NCBI RefSeq assembly: GCF_016801025.1
Contig: NZ_CP068983.1
Coordinates: forward strand, 4,146,501-4,210,500
DNA: 64,000 bases
Direction of reading: 5' to 3'
Origin: Paradevosia shaoguanensis
GTDB lineage: Bacteria > Pseudomonadota > Alphaproteobacteria > Rhizobiales > Devosiaceae
Position numbers and translations under genes: made by a program. Positions 41,501-48,783 of the stretch are shown here, piece after piece. Below the pieces are notes generated by a model. It saw nothing but the letters and a program-made list of their open reading frames with translations, had not been told where the DNA came from and did no database searches. Each line of letters starts with the position of its first letter. Positions within the stretch are counted from its first letter, which is position 1.

Positions 41501-41573
41501 TTTCGCGCCACATCGGCAGTTCGGCGAGGCGCGTCTTCAACCTGTCGAGGCGCTGGGCGGTATTGAGCGACAT
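38547..41573 (-). CDS. Alpha-mannosidase, glycoside hydrolase family 38
   Basis: Releases mannose from alpha-mannosides, 1008 residues. No signal peptide, so it acts in the cytoplasm on imported substrate. GH38 marks: [20 protein letters not shown] with zinc ligands, the nucleophile Asp in [17 protein letters not shown] (about residue 365), [20 protein letters not shown] and [13 protein letters not shown]. The N-terminal 240 residues are the ancillary domain of large bacterial mannosidases, and the C-terminal beta-sandwich is complete. ATG at 41573 with AGGA upstream. Last gene of the transporter operon, 21 bases after the PHP gene. Substrate linkage not predictable. Confidence 0.92.
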   Translation of the reverse strand: [1008 protein letters not shown]

Positions 41574-41594
41574 GTCCAAAAGTCCTGAAAAGCG

Positions 41595-42992
41595 TCAGCT
41601 ATTGATGTAGATGGGATTGGAGAGCGCGCGCCGGATCGGCTGGCCCTCGAAGTCGATGAGGTCGGCATCCGAGATATGCACTTTCGCGCCTTCCGTCTCG
41701 GCGAAAATGCGGTCGTGGCTGGCAACGGCAATGATTTCGGCGCGCAGGAAAAGTTTTGGCGTACCCTTCCACGCCAGCATGGCGTCATCGCCATCGATCA
41801 TGATCTCCCCGACCACGCCTGTCGCGTCGACCCAGACCAGCCTGTCGCCAGCTGCGCCGCGCACTTCCGCCCGTGCCTCGATCTCGCCGGCCGGTACTTC
41901 CCCGCCCATGGGCACTTCGCCGATGAAGATCGCCAGATGCGGCCCGGTCGGGCTTTCGGTGACATAGCCCCTGCCCGCCTTCATCGCCTTGAGGATTTCG
42001 TCCTCGGAAAGCTCGGGGAGGTAAAGCACAGTCGTCGGACGCCCGACCACGAACGGCCCCTCCGGCAGCAGCCGGTCCGGCTGGTGGAAATCGCTGCCGC
42101 CGATCGCAGAGATACGCAGGCCGCGCGCCAGCCGCTCCTGATAGCGCGCCAGCGCGATCCAGTTATAGGCCAGCCACGCCGTCTGCCAGACCTCCTGCAG
42201 GTCGGCATCGGGCAGCTCGTAATCCCAGGGGATGGTCGGCTTGTCGTGGTTGATCGAGAGCAACCCGCCATGCTCGTGGACCATGTCGGCCAGCACATGC
42301 GCATGCTCGGGCCTGGTCATGCGGAAATCGATCCAGGCATCGACGCCGAAGACATTGGCGTGCCCGGTTGCCGTGGTCACTTCCATGCCTCGCACGAAAA
42401 CCAGGTCGGGCGAGGATTGCGGATGAAAATAGCGCCGCTGCGTGATGGTGTTGTGGTCGGCCACCGCCAGAAAATCGAGCCCGGCCTGTCTGGCCGCCGC
42501 ATGCAGCAATTCCGGCGCGCCGCGCGCATCGGAATGGAACGTGTGCGTATGCAGGTCGCCCCGATACCAGCCCGCGCCCGGCCGCACCGGGAACGTACGC
42601 TCCGGCTGCCCGGTCAACTGACGTGGCGCGTCGTCGAGTGCATAGGTCAGCGTCACCTCGGCGCCTTCCGGCGGTACCTTGTAGAGGCCGAGGATCACCT
42701 GCCAGCGCCCCGGCTGGATTTCGCCGTGGATGTAACCGGGCGTCGCGTCGTCCCGCGCCACGAAGAAACTGTCCCGCGCTCCGCCCGACCAGCCACGGAA
42801 ACCCTCGCGCGACGGGTAATCGGTAATCCGCGGGTCGAGCACGCCCAGGTCGATCACGCAATTGTCGGCCTTGGGATAGCTCATCGTCACATCGACGCGC
42901 GTCGTGCCCTCGGGTACGTCGAACGGCACGTAGAAATAGGGATTGGCCGCCTGGTCGGCCGGCGTGATCTGGATATTGCGCGTATGAGACAT
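41595..42992 (-). CDS. PHP-domain metallohydrolase, CehA/McbA-like
   Basis: 465 residues. The first 140 form a beta-sandwich-like region; the PHP domain follows with metal ligands in YRGDLHTHTFHSD (His148, His150), AVADHNT (His180), GMEVTTATGHANVFG, SINHDK and GGSDFHQ. The C-terminal quarter is another beta-rich part. PHP enzymes cleave phosphate esters; the CehA/McbA branch includes carbaryl hydrolase. No signal peptide. It lies between the ABC ATPase gene and the mannosidase gene on the same strand, so it probably processes the imported compound or a product of it. The reaction is unknown. Confidence 0.82.
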   Translation of the reverse strand: MSHTRNIQITPADQAANPYFYVPFDVPEGTTRVDVTMSYPKADNCVIDLGVLDPRITDYPSREGFRGWSGGARDSFFVARDDATPGYIHGEIQPGRWQVILGLYKVPPEGAEVTLTYALDDAPRQLTGQPERTFPVRPGAGWYRGDLHTHTFHSDARGAPELLHAAARQAGLDFLAVADHNTITQRRYFHPQSSPDLVFVRGMEVTTATGHANVFGVDAWIDFRMTRPEHAHVLADMVHEHGGLLSINHDKPTIPWDYELPDADLQEVWQTAWLAYNWIALARYQERLARGLRISAIGGSDFHQPDRLLPEGPFVVGRPTTVLYLPELSEDEILKAMKAGRGYVTESPTGPHLAIFIGEVPMGGEVPAGEIEARAEVRGAAGDRLVWVDATGVVGEIMIDGDDAMLAWKGTPKLFLRAEIIAVASHDRIFAETEGAKVHISDADLIDFEGQPIRRALSNPIYINS

Positions 42993-43015
42993 CTGCTCTG
43001 GCTCGAACCGGGTAA

Positions 43016-43042
43016 CCGCCCTCCTCCTCGCGAGGAGGGCGG
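43016..43042. repeat. Intercistronic palindrome between ATPase and PHP genes
   Basis: Perfect ten-base stem CCGCCCTCCT / AGGAGGGCGG with a 7-base loop, in the 67-base gap between the transporter ATPase and the PHP hydrolase genes. No T-run follows on either strand, so it is more likely an mRNA-processing or stability hairpin than a terminator. Confidence 0.7.
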
Positions 43043-43059
43043 GATGGGTGTTGCGACGC

Positions 43060-44178
43060 TTACGGCGTCAGCGGCTGTTCGTCGTCCATCGGAATGCGGA
43101 GGCCATCGCCATCGAAGACATGCGCATGCCGCGCCTTGAAGGCGAAGGTCACCGTGTCGCCCACATCCACCAGGTCATCGGTGAAGATGCGGGCCGTCAC
43201 CCGGCCGCCATCATGCCGCTCGAAGGTCACGAGCTTTTCCGGCCCCATATTTTCATTGGCGAACAGCTTGCCCGAAATGGTGTTGGCGTCGGTGATCGCC
43301 CCGATCGACAGGTGCTCGGGCCGCACGCCCAGCGTCAGCGTCTTGCCGCGCTCAAGCGCCTTGGCGATGCCCTTGGACATCGGCAGCTCGCGCGCGCTCA
43401 GTCCATGCGCCCGCAATTGCAGCGCCCCGTTCTCGATCATGCCTTCGGCCGGCACCAGGTTCATCGGCGGGTTGCCGACGAAATTGGCCACGAACGTCGT
43501 CGCCGGGCGGCGGTAGATTTCGATGGGCGGCGCGTATTGCACGATATGGCCCTTGTCCATCACCGCAATGCGGGTCGCGAGCGCCATGGCCTCGGCCTGG
43601 TCGTGCGTCACGTAAACCGCCGTCATGCCCATGTCGCGTTGCAGGTGATTGAGGAACCCGCGCGCCTCCAGCCGAAGCTTGGCGTCGAGGTTGGAAAGCG
43701 GCTCGTCGAAGAGATAGACGCGGCTCGGATAGACCAGCGCGCGCGCCAGCGACGTACGCTGCTGCTGCCCGCCCGAAATCTGCGCCGGCAACCGGTTCAT
43801 CAGGTCGCCGATCTTGAGCACGTCAGCCACTTCCTTGGCGCGCGCATGGCGTTTTTCCACCGGCTCGCCGCGCACTTTCAGCGGATAGGCGATGTTGTCG
43901 GCCAGGTTCATGTGCGGATAGAGCGCATAATCCTGGAAAACCATCGAGATCTGCCGGTCCTTGGGATGCAGGTTGGTGACGTCGTCGCCCCCGATCAGGA
44001 TCTTGCCCGAGGTCGGCGTTTCCAGCCCGGCGATCATGCGCAGGCTCGTGGTCTTGCCGCAGCCGGAGGGCCCGAGAAGGCACACGAACTCGCCGTCCCC
44101 GATCTGGAGGTCCACGCCCTGCACGGCATGGAAGCTGCCAAAACTCTTGGTGACTTTCTGGAATTCTACTGAGGCCAT
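43060..44178 (-). CDS. ABC transporter ATP-binding protein (UgpC/MsmK-type, sugar import)
   Basis: Energises the CUT1 sugar importer. 372 residues: Walker A GPSGCGKTT, Q-loop MVFQDYALYPHM, signature ISGGQQQRTSLARAL, Walker B VYLFDEPLSNLD and H-loop VYVTHDQAEAM, then a TOBE/MalK-type regulatory domain (LGVRPEHLSIG). Signature LSGGQ is changed to ISGGQ. Starts 5 bases after the second permease gene. Confidence 0.93.
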   Translation of the reverse strand: MASVEFQKVTKSFGSFHAVQGVDLQIGDGEFVCLLGPSGCGKTTSLRMIAGLETPTSGKILIGGDDVTNLHPKDRQISMVFQDYALYPHMNLADNIAYPLKVRGEPVEKRHARAKEVADVLKIGDLMNRLPAQISGGQQQRTSLARALVYPSRVYLFDEPLSNLDAKLRLEARGFLNHLQRDMGMTAVYVTHDQAEAMALATRIAVMDKGHIVQYAPPIEIYRRPATTFVANFVGNPPMNLVPAEGMIENGALQLRAHGLSARELPMSKGIAKALERGKTLTLGVRPEHLSIGAITDANTISGKLFANENMGPEKLVTFERHDGGRVTARIFTDDLVDVGDTVTFAFKARHAHVFDGDGLRIPMDDEQPLTP

Positions 44179-44183
44179 GAGAC

Positions 44184-45008
44184 TTACGCTTTGATGCCGC
44201 CGAAGAACCGGAAACCGAACTTCCAGCTCACGAACAGGTAAAGGACGATAACGGGGAGCGAGTAGATGAGCGAATAGGCCGCCAGCAACGTGACGATCGG
44301 CGTGCCCGCCTCCGAATAGAAGGAATAGATCGCCACCGATGCCGGCATGACGCTGTCGCTGCGCAGGAGGATGAAGGGGATGAGAAAGCTCCCCCAGATG
44401 TTGACGAACGCCCACACCACCACGACCACGATGCCCGGCCGGATCACCGGCAGCGCCACGTCGAAGAAGGCCTGAACCGGGGAAGCCCCCGCCACCATCG
44501 CGCTTTCCTCATAGGTGCGCGGAATGCCGTCGATGAAATCGCGCAGGATGAACATCGCCGTCGGCAGCAGCCCGCCGCCGAAAACCAGGATCACCGCGAT
44601 ATGGCTGTCGATCAGCCCCATCGCCGAAATGATGAGGAAAATCGGCACCATGGCAGCCGAACCCGACACCACGGACGAGAACAGCAGCAATATGTAGGTC
44701 ACCGCGCCTTTGCCAGGGACCGACGAGCGAGACAACGCGTAGGCGGCGAGCGTCGCCGCGAACCCCACCAGCACCACCCCGCCCAAAGCCTGGATCAGGC
44801 TGTTGAGCAGCGCGCGCACCGCGAAGGTGTTTTCGAACACGGTCGAAAAATTCTGGAGCGTGAAGGGGTTGGGAATGGCCAGCCCTAGTTCCGCCCGCGC
44901 GTTGAACGGGGCGAAGATGAACCAGATGAGCGGCAGCGCGAAGATCACGCCGATAAGGCACGAGAGGATCGAATAGCCCAGCCGCGAGAAGAATTGTCCG
45001 GCACTCAT
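44184..45008 (-). CDS. ABC sugar transporter permease (MalG-like)
   Basis: Inner-membrane importer subunit, 274 residues, six predicted helices. The EAA loop that docks on the ATPase is EESAMVAGASPVQAFFDVALPVIRPG. The C-terminus WKFGFRFFGGIKA with the terminal Gly-Gly-x-Lys is typical of MalG-type permeases. The ATG overlaps the stop of the first permease as ATGA, so the two are coupled. Confidence 0.92.
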   Translation of the reverse strand: MSAGQFFSRLGYSILSCLIGVIFALPLIWFIFAPFNARAELGLAIPNPFTLQNFSTVFENTFAVRALLNSLIQALGGVVLVGFAATLAAYALSRSSVPGKGAVTYILLLFSSVVSGSAAMVPIFLIISAMGLIDSHIAVILVFGGGLLPTAMFILRDFIDGIPRTYEESAMVAGASPVQAFFDVALPVIRPGIVVVVVWAFVNIWGSFLIPFILLRSDSVMPASVAIYSFYSEAGTPIVTLLAAYSLIYSLPVIVLYLFVSWKFGFRFFGGIKA

Positions 45009-45919
45009 GACTCGGCCTCCTCCTTCTTGCGGCCGCGCGCGATGCGCAGGTAGACGAGCGCGAAGGCGAGGTTGATCAGCATGATGATGACGCCCACCGC
45101 CGCGCCCTTGCCGAACTCGAAGTCCTTGAAGGCGATGCGGTACGTATAGATGGAGAGCAGTTCCGTCCGGTAGGACGGCCCGCCATGGGTGAGGATGAAG
45201 GGTGTGAAGACGTTGAACGTCCACATGGTGATGAGGATCAGGTCCGTCACCACATGCCCGCGGATGAGCGGCAGCGCGATATCGCGGAATTTCTGGAACG
45301 ACGTCGCGCCGGCCACGTCAGCCGCCTGGAAGTAGCTTGGGGGGATCGACTGGAACGCCGAGTTGAACAGCATCATCGAGAAGGCCGCGCCGCGCCACGT
45401 GTTGAAGAACACGATCACCCAGAACGGTTGCTGGAGCAGCAGGTCCGCCCCCGGCAGCCCCACCGAGCGCAGCATGCCGTTAAGCGTGCCGTTGTCGTAG
45501 TCGAGGAAGGCGAACCAGGCGAAGCCGATCACCACTTCGGGCAGGATCCAGGCCGCGATGACGAAGGTTTCTGTAAACGCCTTGAGCGGCTTGGGCACGG
45601 CCTGCATCAGCCAGGCCAGCAGCAGCCCGAGCAGCGCCTGCCCGACCAGGGCCGAAAGGATCACGAATTGCGTGGTCAGGATCAGCGAGAAGCCGAACTG
45701 CCCGCGCGTGAAGAACGTCTCGGGGTTGAACAGCGTCAGGTAATTGGCAAAGCCGACGAAATCGGGATTGACCGCCGTGCTCCCGAGCAGCGTGCGGTTG
45801 GTGAAGGAAACGAAGATCACCCAGAAGAACGGGATGATGACGAACAGCGCCACCAGGATCGCCGCCGGCGTCAGGAACAGCGCACCCGCCCGGGTGGATA
45901 ACAGGGAGAATTTCTTCAT
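45005..45919 (-). CDS. ABC sugar transporter permease (MalF-like)
   Basis: Second inner-membrane subunit, 304 residues, six predicted helices starting with LFLTPAAILVALFVIIPFFW. The EAA loop is YFQAADVAGATSFQKFRDIA followed by LPLIRG. FTPFILTHGGPSYRTELLSI is the usual MalF-type segment before the last helices. I chose the ATG at 45919 (MKKFSLLS), since upstream codons run through the intergenic repeat region. Confidence 0.92.
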   Translation of the reverse strand: MKKFSLLSTRAGALFLTPAAILVALFVIIPFFWVIFVSFTNRTLLGSTAVNPDFVGFANYLTLFNPETFFTRGQFGFSLILTTQFVILSALVGQALLGLLLAWLMQAVPKPLKAFTETFVIAAWILPEVVIGFAWFAFLDYDNGTLNGMLRSVGLPGADLLLQQPFWVIVFFNTWRGAAFSMMLFNSAFQSIPPSYFQAADVAGATSFQKFRDIALPLIRGHVVTDLILITMWTFNVFTPFILTHGGPSYRTELLSIYTYRIAFKDFEFGKGAAVGVIIMLINLAFALVYLRIARGRKKEEAES

Positions 45920-46016
45920 TGATCGCCCAATACTCGGCCTCGAGACAGCCCCTCGCCGCCCCGCCCGATAGGGCGAGAACTCCTGGGGGCACAATCCGCG
46001 CAAACGGCCTCGGATA

Positions 46017-46080
46017 CCTTCGCCCCTTGGGAGAAGGTGGCGCGAAGCGCCGGATGAGGGGAAGGCCGCAACAGCCTTCC
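46017..46080. repeat. Cluster of three hairpins between binding-protein and permease genes
   Basis: Hairpins CCTTC/GAAGG (46017-46037), GGCGC-GAA-GCGCC (46039-46051) and GGAAGGC/GCCTTCC (46060-46080). The series ...GAAGGTGGCGCGAAGCGCC followed by GGATGAGGGG is a dispersed palindromic element known from rhizobial genomes. It lies just downstream of the solute-binding protein gene, where such hairpins often stabilise the upstream mRNA. Confidence 0.75.
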
Positions 46081-46099
46081 CCCCAGGGAGGAACCCGAC

Positions 46100-47458
46100 T
46101 TACTTGGAAACCGTGTTGGCTTCGCCCACGATGCCGATGACGGCGGCCTTGTACTGGGCCATGGCGTCTTCCGGCGACAGTTCGCCCGAAACCACGCTCT
46201 CGGTCATGCGCTGAATTTCAGCGGAAACCTTGTTGTAGTTCGGATCGTTCGGACGCGCCGTGGTCAGCGGCAGCAGCGACTTCTGCGTTTCCTGCAGATA
46301 GACGTTGTTCGGGGTCGGCACGTCGTCACGGATGCGGCGGGCTTCACGCAGCTTCTGGAAGGCGTTGAGCTGGTCGGCGCTGTTCATGAAGGCCAGCAAT
46401 TCCCAGGCTTCCGCCGGATGAGCCGTGTTCGGGTTGATCACGAAGCCCGTGCCGCCCGAAACCGTCACGAAATCCTGCCCGCGCAGGCCCTTGCCCGGCT
46501 CTTCGGCCGGCATGGAGGCCCAACCGACCTTGGCGGCGCGGTCATCTACGGCGAATTCGGCGCCCGGCGCCATCACCGAGTTGTAGAACCAGTCGCCTTC
46601 CACCAGCATCATGGTCTTGCCGTCGCGGAAGTTGGTGAAGGTGCGGTTACGGCCGTCGGCCAGCAGTTGAGCGCGCTGGTCGCCGAGCTGTTCGTCCACA
46701 TAGATGGTCTTGTAGAGCTTGAGCGTGTCGAGGATGCCGGGGCTCGAAACGATGTACTTGCCATCGGCATCGGTCACCGCCTCGCCCGTGCCGAGCAGCG
46801 CCATCCAATAGCCCTGCATGGTCGTGGCTTCGCCCATATTCACGCCAGCATTGAGCTGGAGCGGGAAGCTGTCCGGGTTGGCCTTCTTGAGGGCGCGGGC
46901 AGCGTCGAGCAGTTCGGCCCAGGATTTGGGCTGGAACGTCGCCGGGTCGATGCCGGCGGCCTGCAGCAGGTCCTTGCGGGTGAAGATGGCGCGCACGTCG
47001 GTGCCGAGGGCGAGGCCATAATCCTTGCCCTTGTAGCTCATCAGATCGCGGGAGCCCTGGGCGATATGGCCCCAGCCTTCCCAGTTCTTGACCGCATCGC
47101 CGCCGAGGTCTTCGAGCGGCTTCAGGAGATTGCCTTCCACGAAGCTCGGGATCAGGAAGCCGTCGAAGCCGGAAATGTCGGCGCCGGCGCCGGTCGAGAA
47201 GTCGAGCGCGAGCTGCTGGGTAAGCTGCTCGTCCTGCCCGCCGAATTCCTTGAGGGCGACGTTGATGTCCTTGCCGTCGGCCTTGGCCTTGGCGGCAAAG
47301 CCGGGGATCACGTCCTGCTTGATCCAGACGGCGGTTTCGCTGTTCACGCCGCCTTCCACGCAGCGGCAGGTGATGGTCAGGTCAACGGCCAGGGCGGGCG
47401 TGACCAGAGCGGTCGCCGCAGCAAGGCCGATAAAATACGAACGCAGACGATTGCTCAT
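46100..47458 (-). CDS. Extracellular solute-binding protein, family 1 (sugar)
   Basis: Periplasmic receptor of the importer, 452 residues. Signal peptide MSNRLRSYFIGLAAATALVT to ALA. The mature protein starts VDLTITCRCVEGGVN, with a close Cys-x-Cys pair, and continues with LTQQLALDFSTGAGADISGF and the family-1 hinge region MMLVEGDWFYNSVMA and FVTVSGGTGFVINPNTAHPA. A strong GGAGGAAA site precedes the ATG. First gene of the minus-strand operon, divergent from lacI, with an operator in its promoter. Ligand probably an oligosaccharide or glycoside. Confidence 0.92.
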   Translation of the reverse strand: MSNRLRSYFIGLAAATALVTPALAVDLTITCRCVEGGVNSETAVWIKQDVIPGFAAKAKADGKDINVALKEFGGQDEQLTQQLALDFSTGAGADISGFDGFLIPSFVEGNLLKPLEDLGGDAVKNWEGWGHIAQGSRDLMSYKGKDYGLALGTDVRAIFTRKDLLQAAGIDPATFQPKSWAELLDAARALKKANPDSFPLQLNAGVNMGEATTMQGYWMALLGTGEAVTDADGKYIVSSPGILDTLKLYKTIYVDEQLGDQRAQLLADGRNRTFTNFRDGKTMMLVEGDWFYNSVMAPGAEFAVDDRAAKVGWASMPAEEPGKGLRGQDFVTVSGGTGFVINPNTAHPAEAWELLAFMNSADQLNAFQKLREARRIRDDVPTPNNVYLQETQKSLLPLTTARPNDPNYNKVSAEIQRMTESVVSGELSPEDAMAQYKAAVIGIVGEANTVSK

Positions 47459-47541
47459 CGAAGTTTCCTCCCATTCGATGGTCCGGACTTGGCCGGCAGT
47501 CGATTTCAGTGCGCTGGGTAGTACCGCAGTTCACGAGCGTG

Positions 47542-47570
47542 AGATTGAACACGTTTTCACTTTGCGTCAA
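47542..47570 (-). promoter_or_regulatory. Predicted promoter of the sugar-transport operon with LacI-type operator
   Basis: On the minus strand TTGACG (47565-47570), 17 bases, then CAATCT (47542-47547). Within it the dyad TGAACACGTTTTCA (47546-47559) matches the TGAAAACGTTTTCA-like operator of LacI-family regulators at 12 of 14 symmetric positions, centred on CG. Binding here would cover the -10 and spacer. Confidence 0.65.
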
Positions 47571-47685
47571 TCGGGTCCTTAATGAATTTGCAATGACAGG
47601 GCAGTCTTGCTGCCATAATACGCAAAATCCGGGACCTTCGGCACGCCCCAGCTTGACTGCACATCGACGAAACGCCAAAACAGAT

Positions 47686-47699
47686 TGTAAGCGCTTTCA
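47686..47699. promoter_or_regulatory. Second LacI-type operator, upstream of lacI
   Basis: TGTAAGCGCTTTCA is an imperfect dyad around AAGCGCTT, 34 bases before the GTG of the LacI-family gene. It is 140 bases from the operator at 47546, so looping or autoregulation is possible. Confidence 0.65.
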
Positions 47700-47719
47700 T
47701 TATCGAGGCAGGTTTTGGC

Positions 47720-48760
47720 GTGAGCGAGGCGACCAGCAGAGCGAGGAACCGGGCAACGGCCGACGACGTCGCCCGTGTTGCCGAGGTATCGCGCGTGGCC
47801 GTCTCCCGCGCCTTCAACCCGCATGCCTCGATCAAACCCGAAAAGCGCGACAGGATTTTGAAGGTCGCCCAGGAGCTCAATTACACGCCGGATGTCGCGG
47901 CGCGCTCCCTGGTTACCCGCCGCTCCCATCTCGTCGGCGTCATCGTGCCCGATGTCTGCTCGCCCTGGGAAAGCCAGGAGATCGACGCCCTCACTACCGC
48001 GCTCCAGGCAGAAGGCTTTGCCACCCTGCTCTTCAAGACGCGCACCGATCGCTCGATGGATAGCCAGCTCCTCACCTATATGAAGGGCTACAACCCGGAT
48101 TCGGTCATCGCCTTCACCGAAAATGTCGGCCCCGAAATCCTCGGCCAGATCCTCGATCGCGCCGTACCGATCTATGTGAGCTATCCGCACGAAGAGACCA
48201 TCGAGCCCATTGCTCCCGGCCAGCGCTTCGATCGCCTCGATGTCATCCAGCGCGACGGCATCGACCAGGCTATCGCGCTCATGCAGGGCTTTGGCGCCCG
48301 CCGCTTCGCCTATCTGGCCGGCGATCCACATGCTTCCGCCAGCCTCGAGCGCGAATATGTGCTGCGCCAGGTCATGGCCGCGCGTGGCCTGGGCGAACCG
48401 CTCATCGTGCCCGGCGATTTCACCTATGACACCGCCTACCGCGCCACAATCGACCTCTTCCGTATCGGCGACGGCGTCGATGCCATCTTCGCGGCCAACG
48501 ACGTCGGCGCCTTCGGCGTCCTTGACGCCTTGCGCCACGAGCTCGGCCTCAAGGTTCCGCAGGACGTCAAGGTCGTCGGCTTCGACGACATCGCGCAGAG
48601 CCACTGGAAGAGCTACGACCTCACCACCGTGCGGATCGATCTGGACGAGCGCGTCCGCGCCCTCGTCCGTCTGATCCTGCGCCGCCTCAAGAACCCGGAT
48701 GCCCCGGCTCTGTCCGAGACCATCCGCACCAAGCTCGTCGTGCGCGGCACGGTCGGCTAG
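47720..48760 (+). CDS. LacI-family transcriptional regulator
   Basis: Sugar-responsive repressor, 346 residues. Helix-turn-helix TADDVARVAEVSRVAVSRAF followed by the hinge helix region YTPDVAARSL; the effector domain is of the periplasmic-binding type (GVIVPDVCSPWESQEIDALT, IFAANDVGAFGVLDALR, VVGFDDIAQSHWKSYDLTTV). It starts with GTG. Divergent from the importer and directly upstream of the DUF5054 gene (23-base gap), so it probably controls both directions through the two operators. Confidence 0.92.
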   Translation: MSEATSRARNRATADDVARVAEVSRVAVSRAFNPHASIKPEKRDRILKVAQELNYTPDVAARSLVTRRSHLVGVIVPDVCSPWESQEIDALTTALQAEGFATLLFKTRTDRSMDSQLLTYMKGYNPDSVIAFTENVGPEILGQILDRAVPIYVSYPHEETIEPIAPGQRFDRLDVIQRDGIDQAIALMQGFGARRFAYLAGDPHASASLEREYVLRQVMAARGLGEPLIVPGDFTYDTAYRATIDLFRIGDGVDAIFAANDVGAFGVLDALRHELGLKVPQDVKVVGFDDIAQSHWKSYDLTTVRIDLDERVRALVRLILRRLKNPDAPALSETIRTKLVVRGTVG

Positions 48761-48783
48761 CCTTTTAGCGAAAGCGTATCCTC

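Noticed and set aside
38427-41588. Plus-strand open frame of 1053 codons opposite the GH38 mannosidase
   Set aside because: The composition (His/Arg/Ala/Gly-rich, no hydrophobic core pattern) and complete overlap with a clear GH38 gene mark it as a shadow frame.
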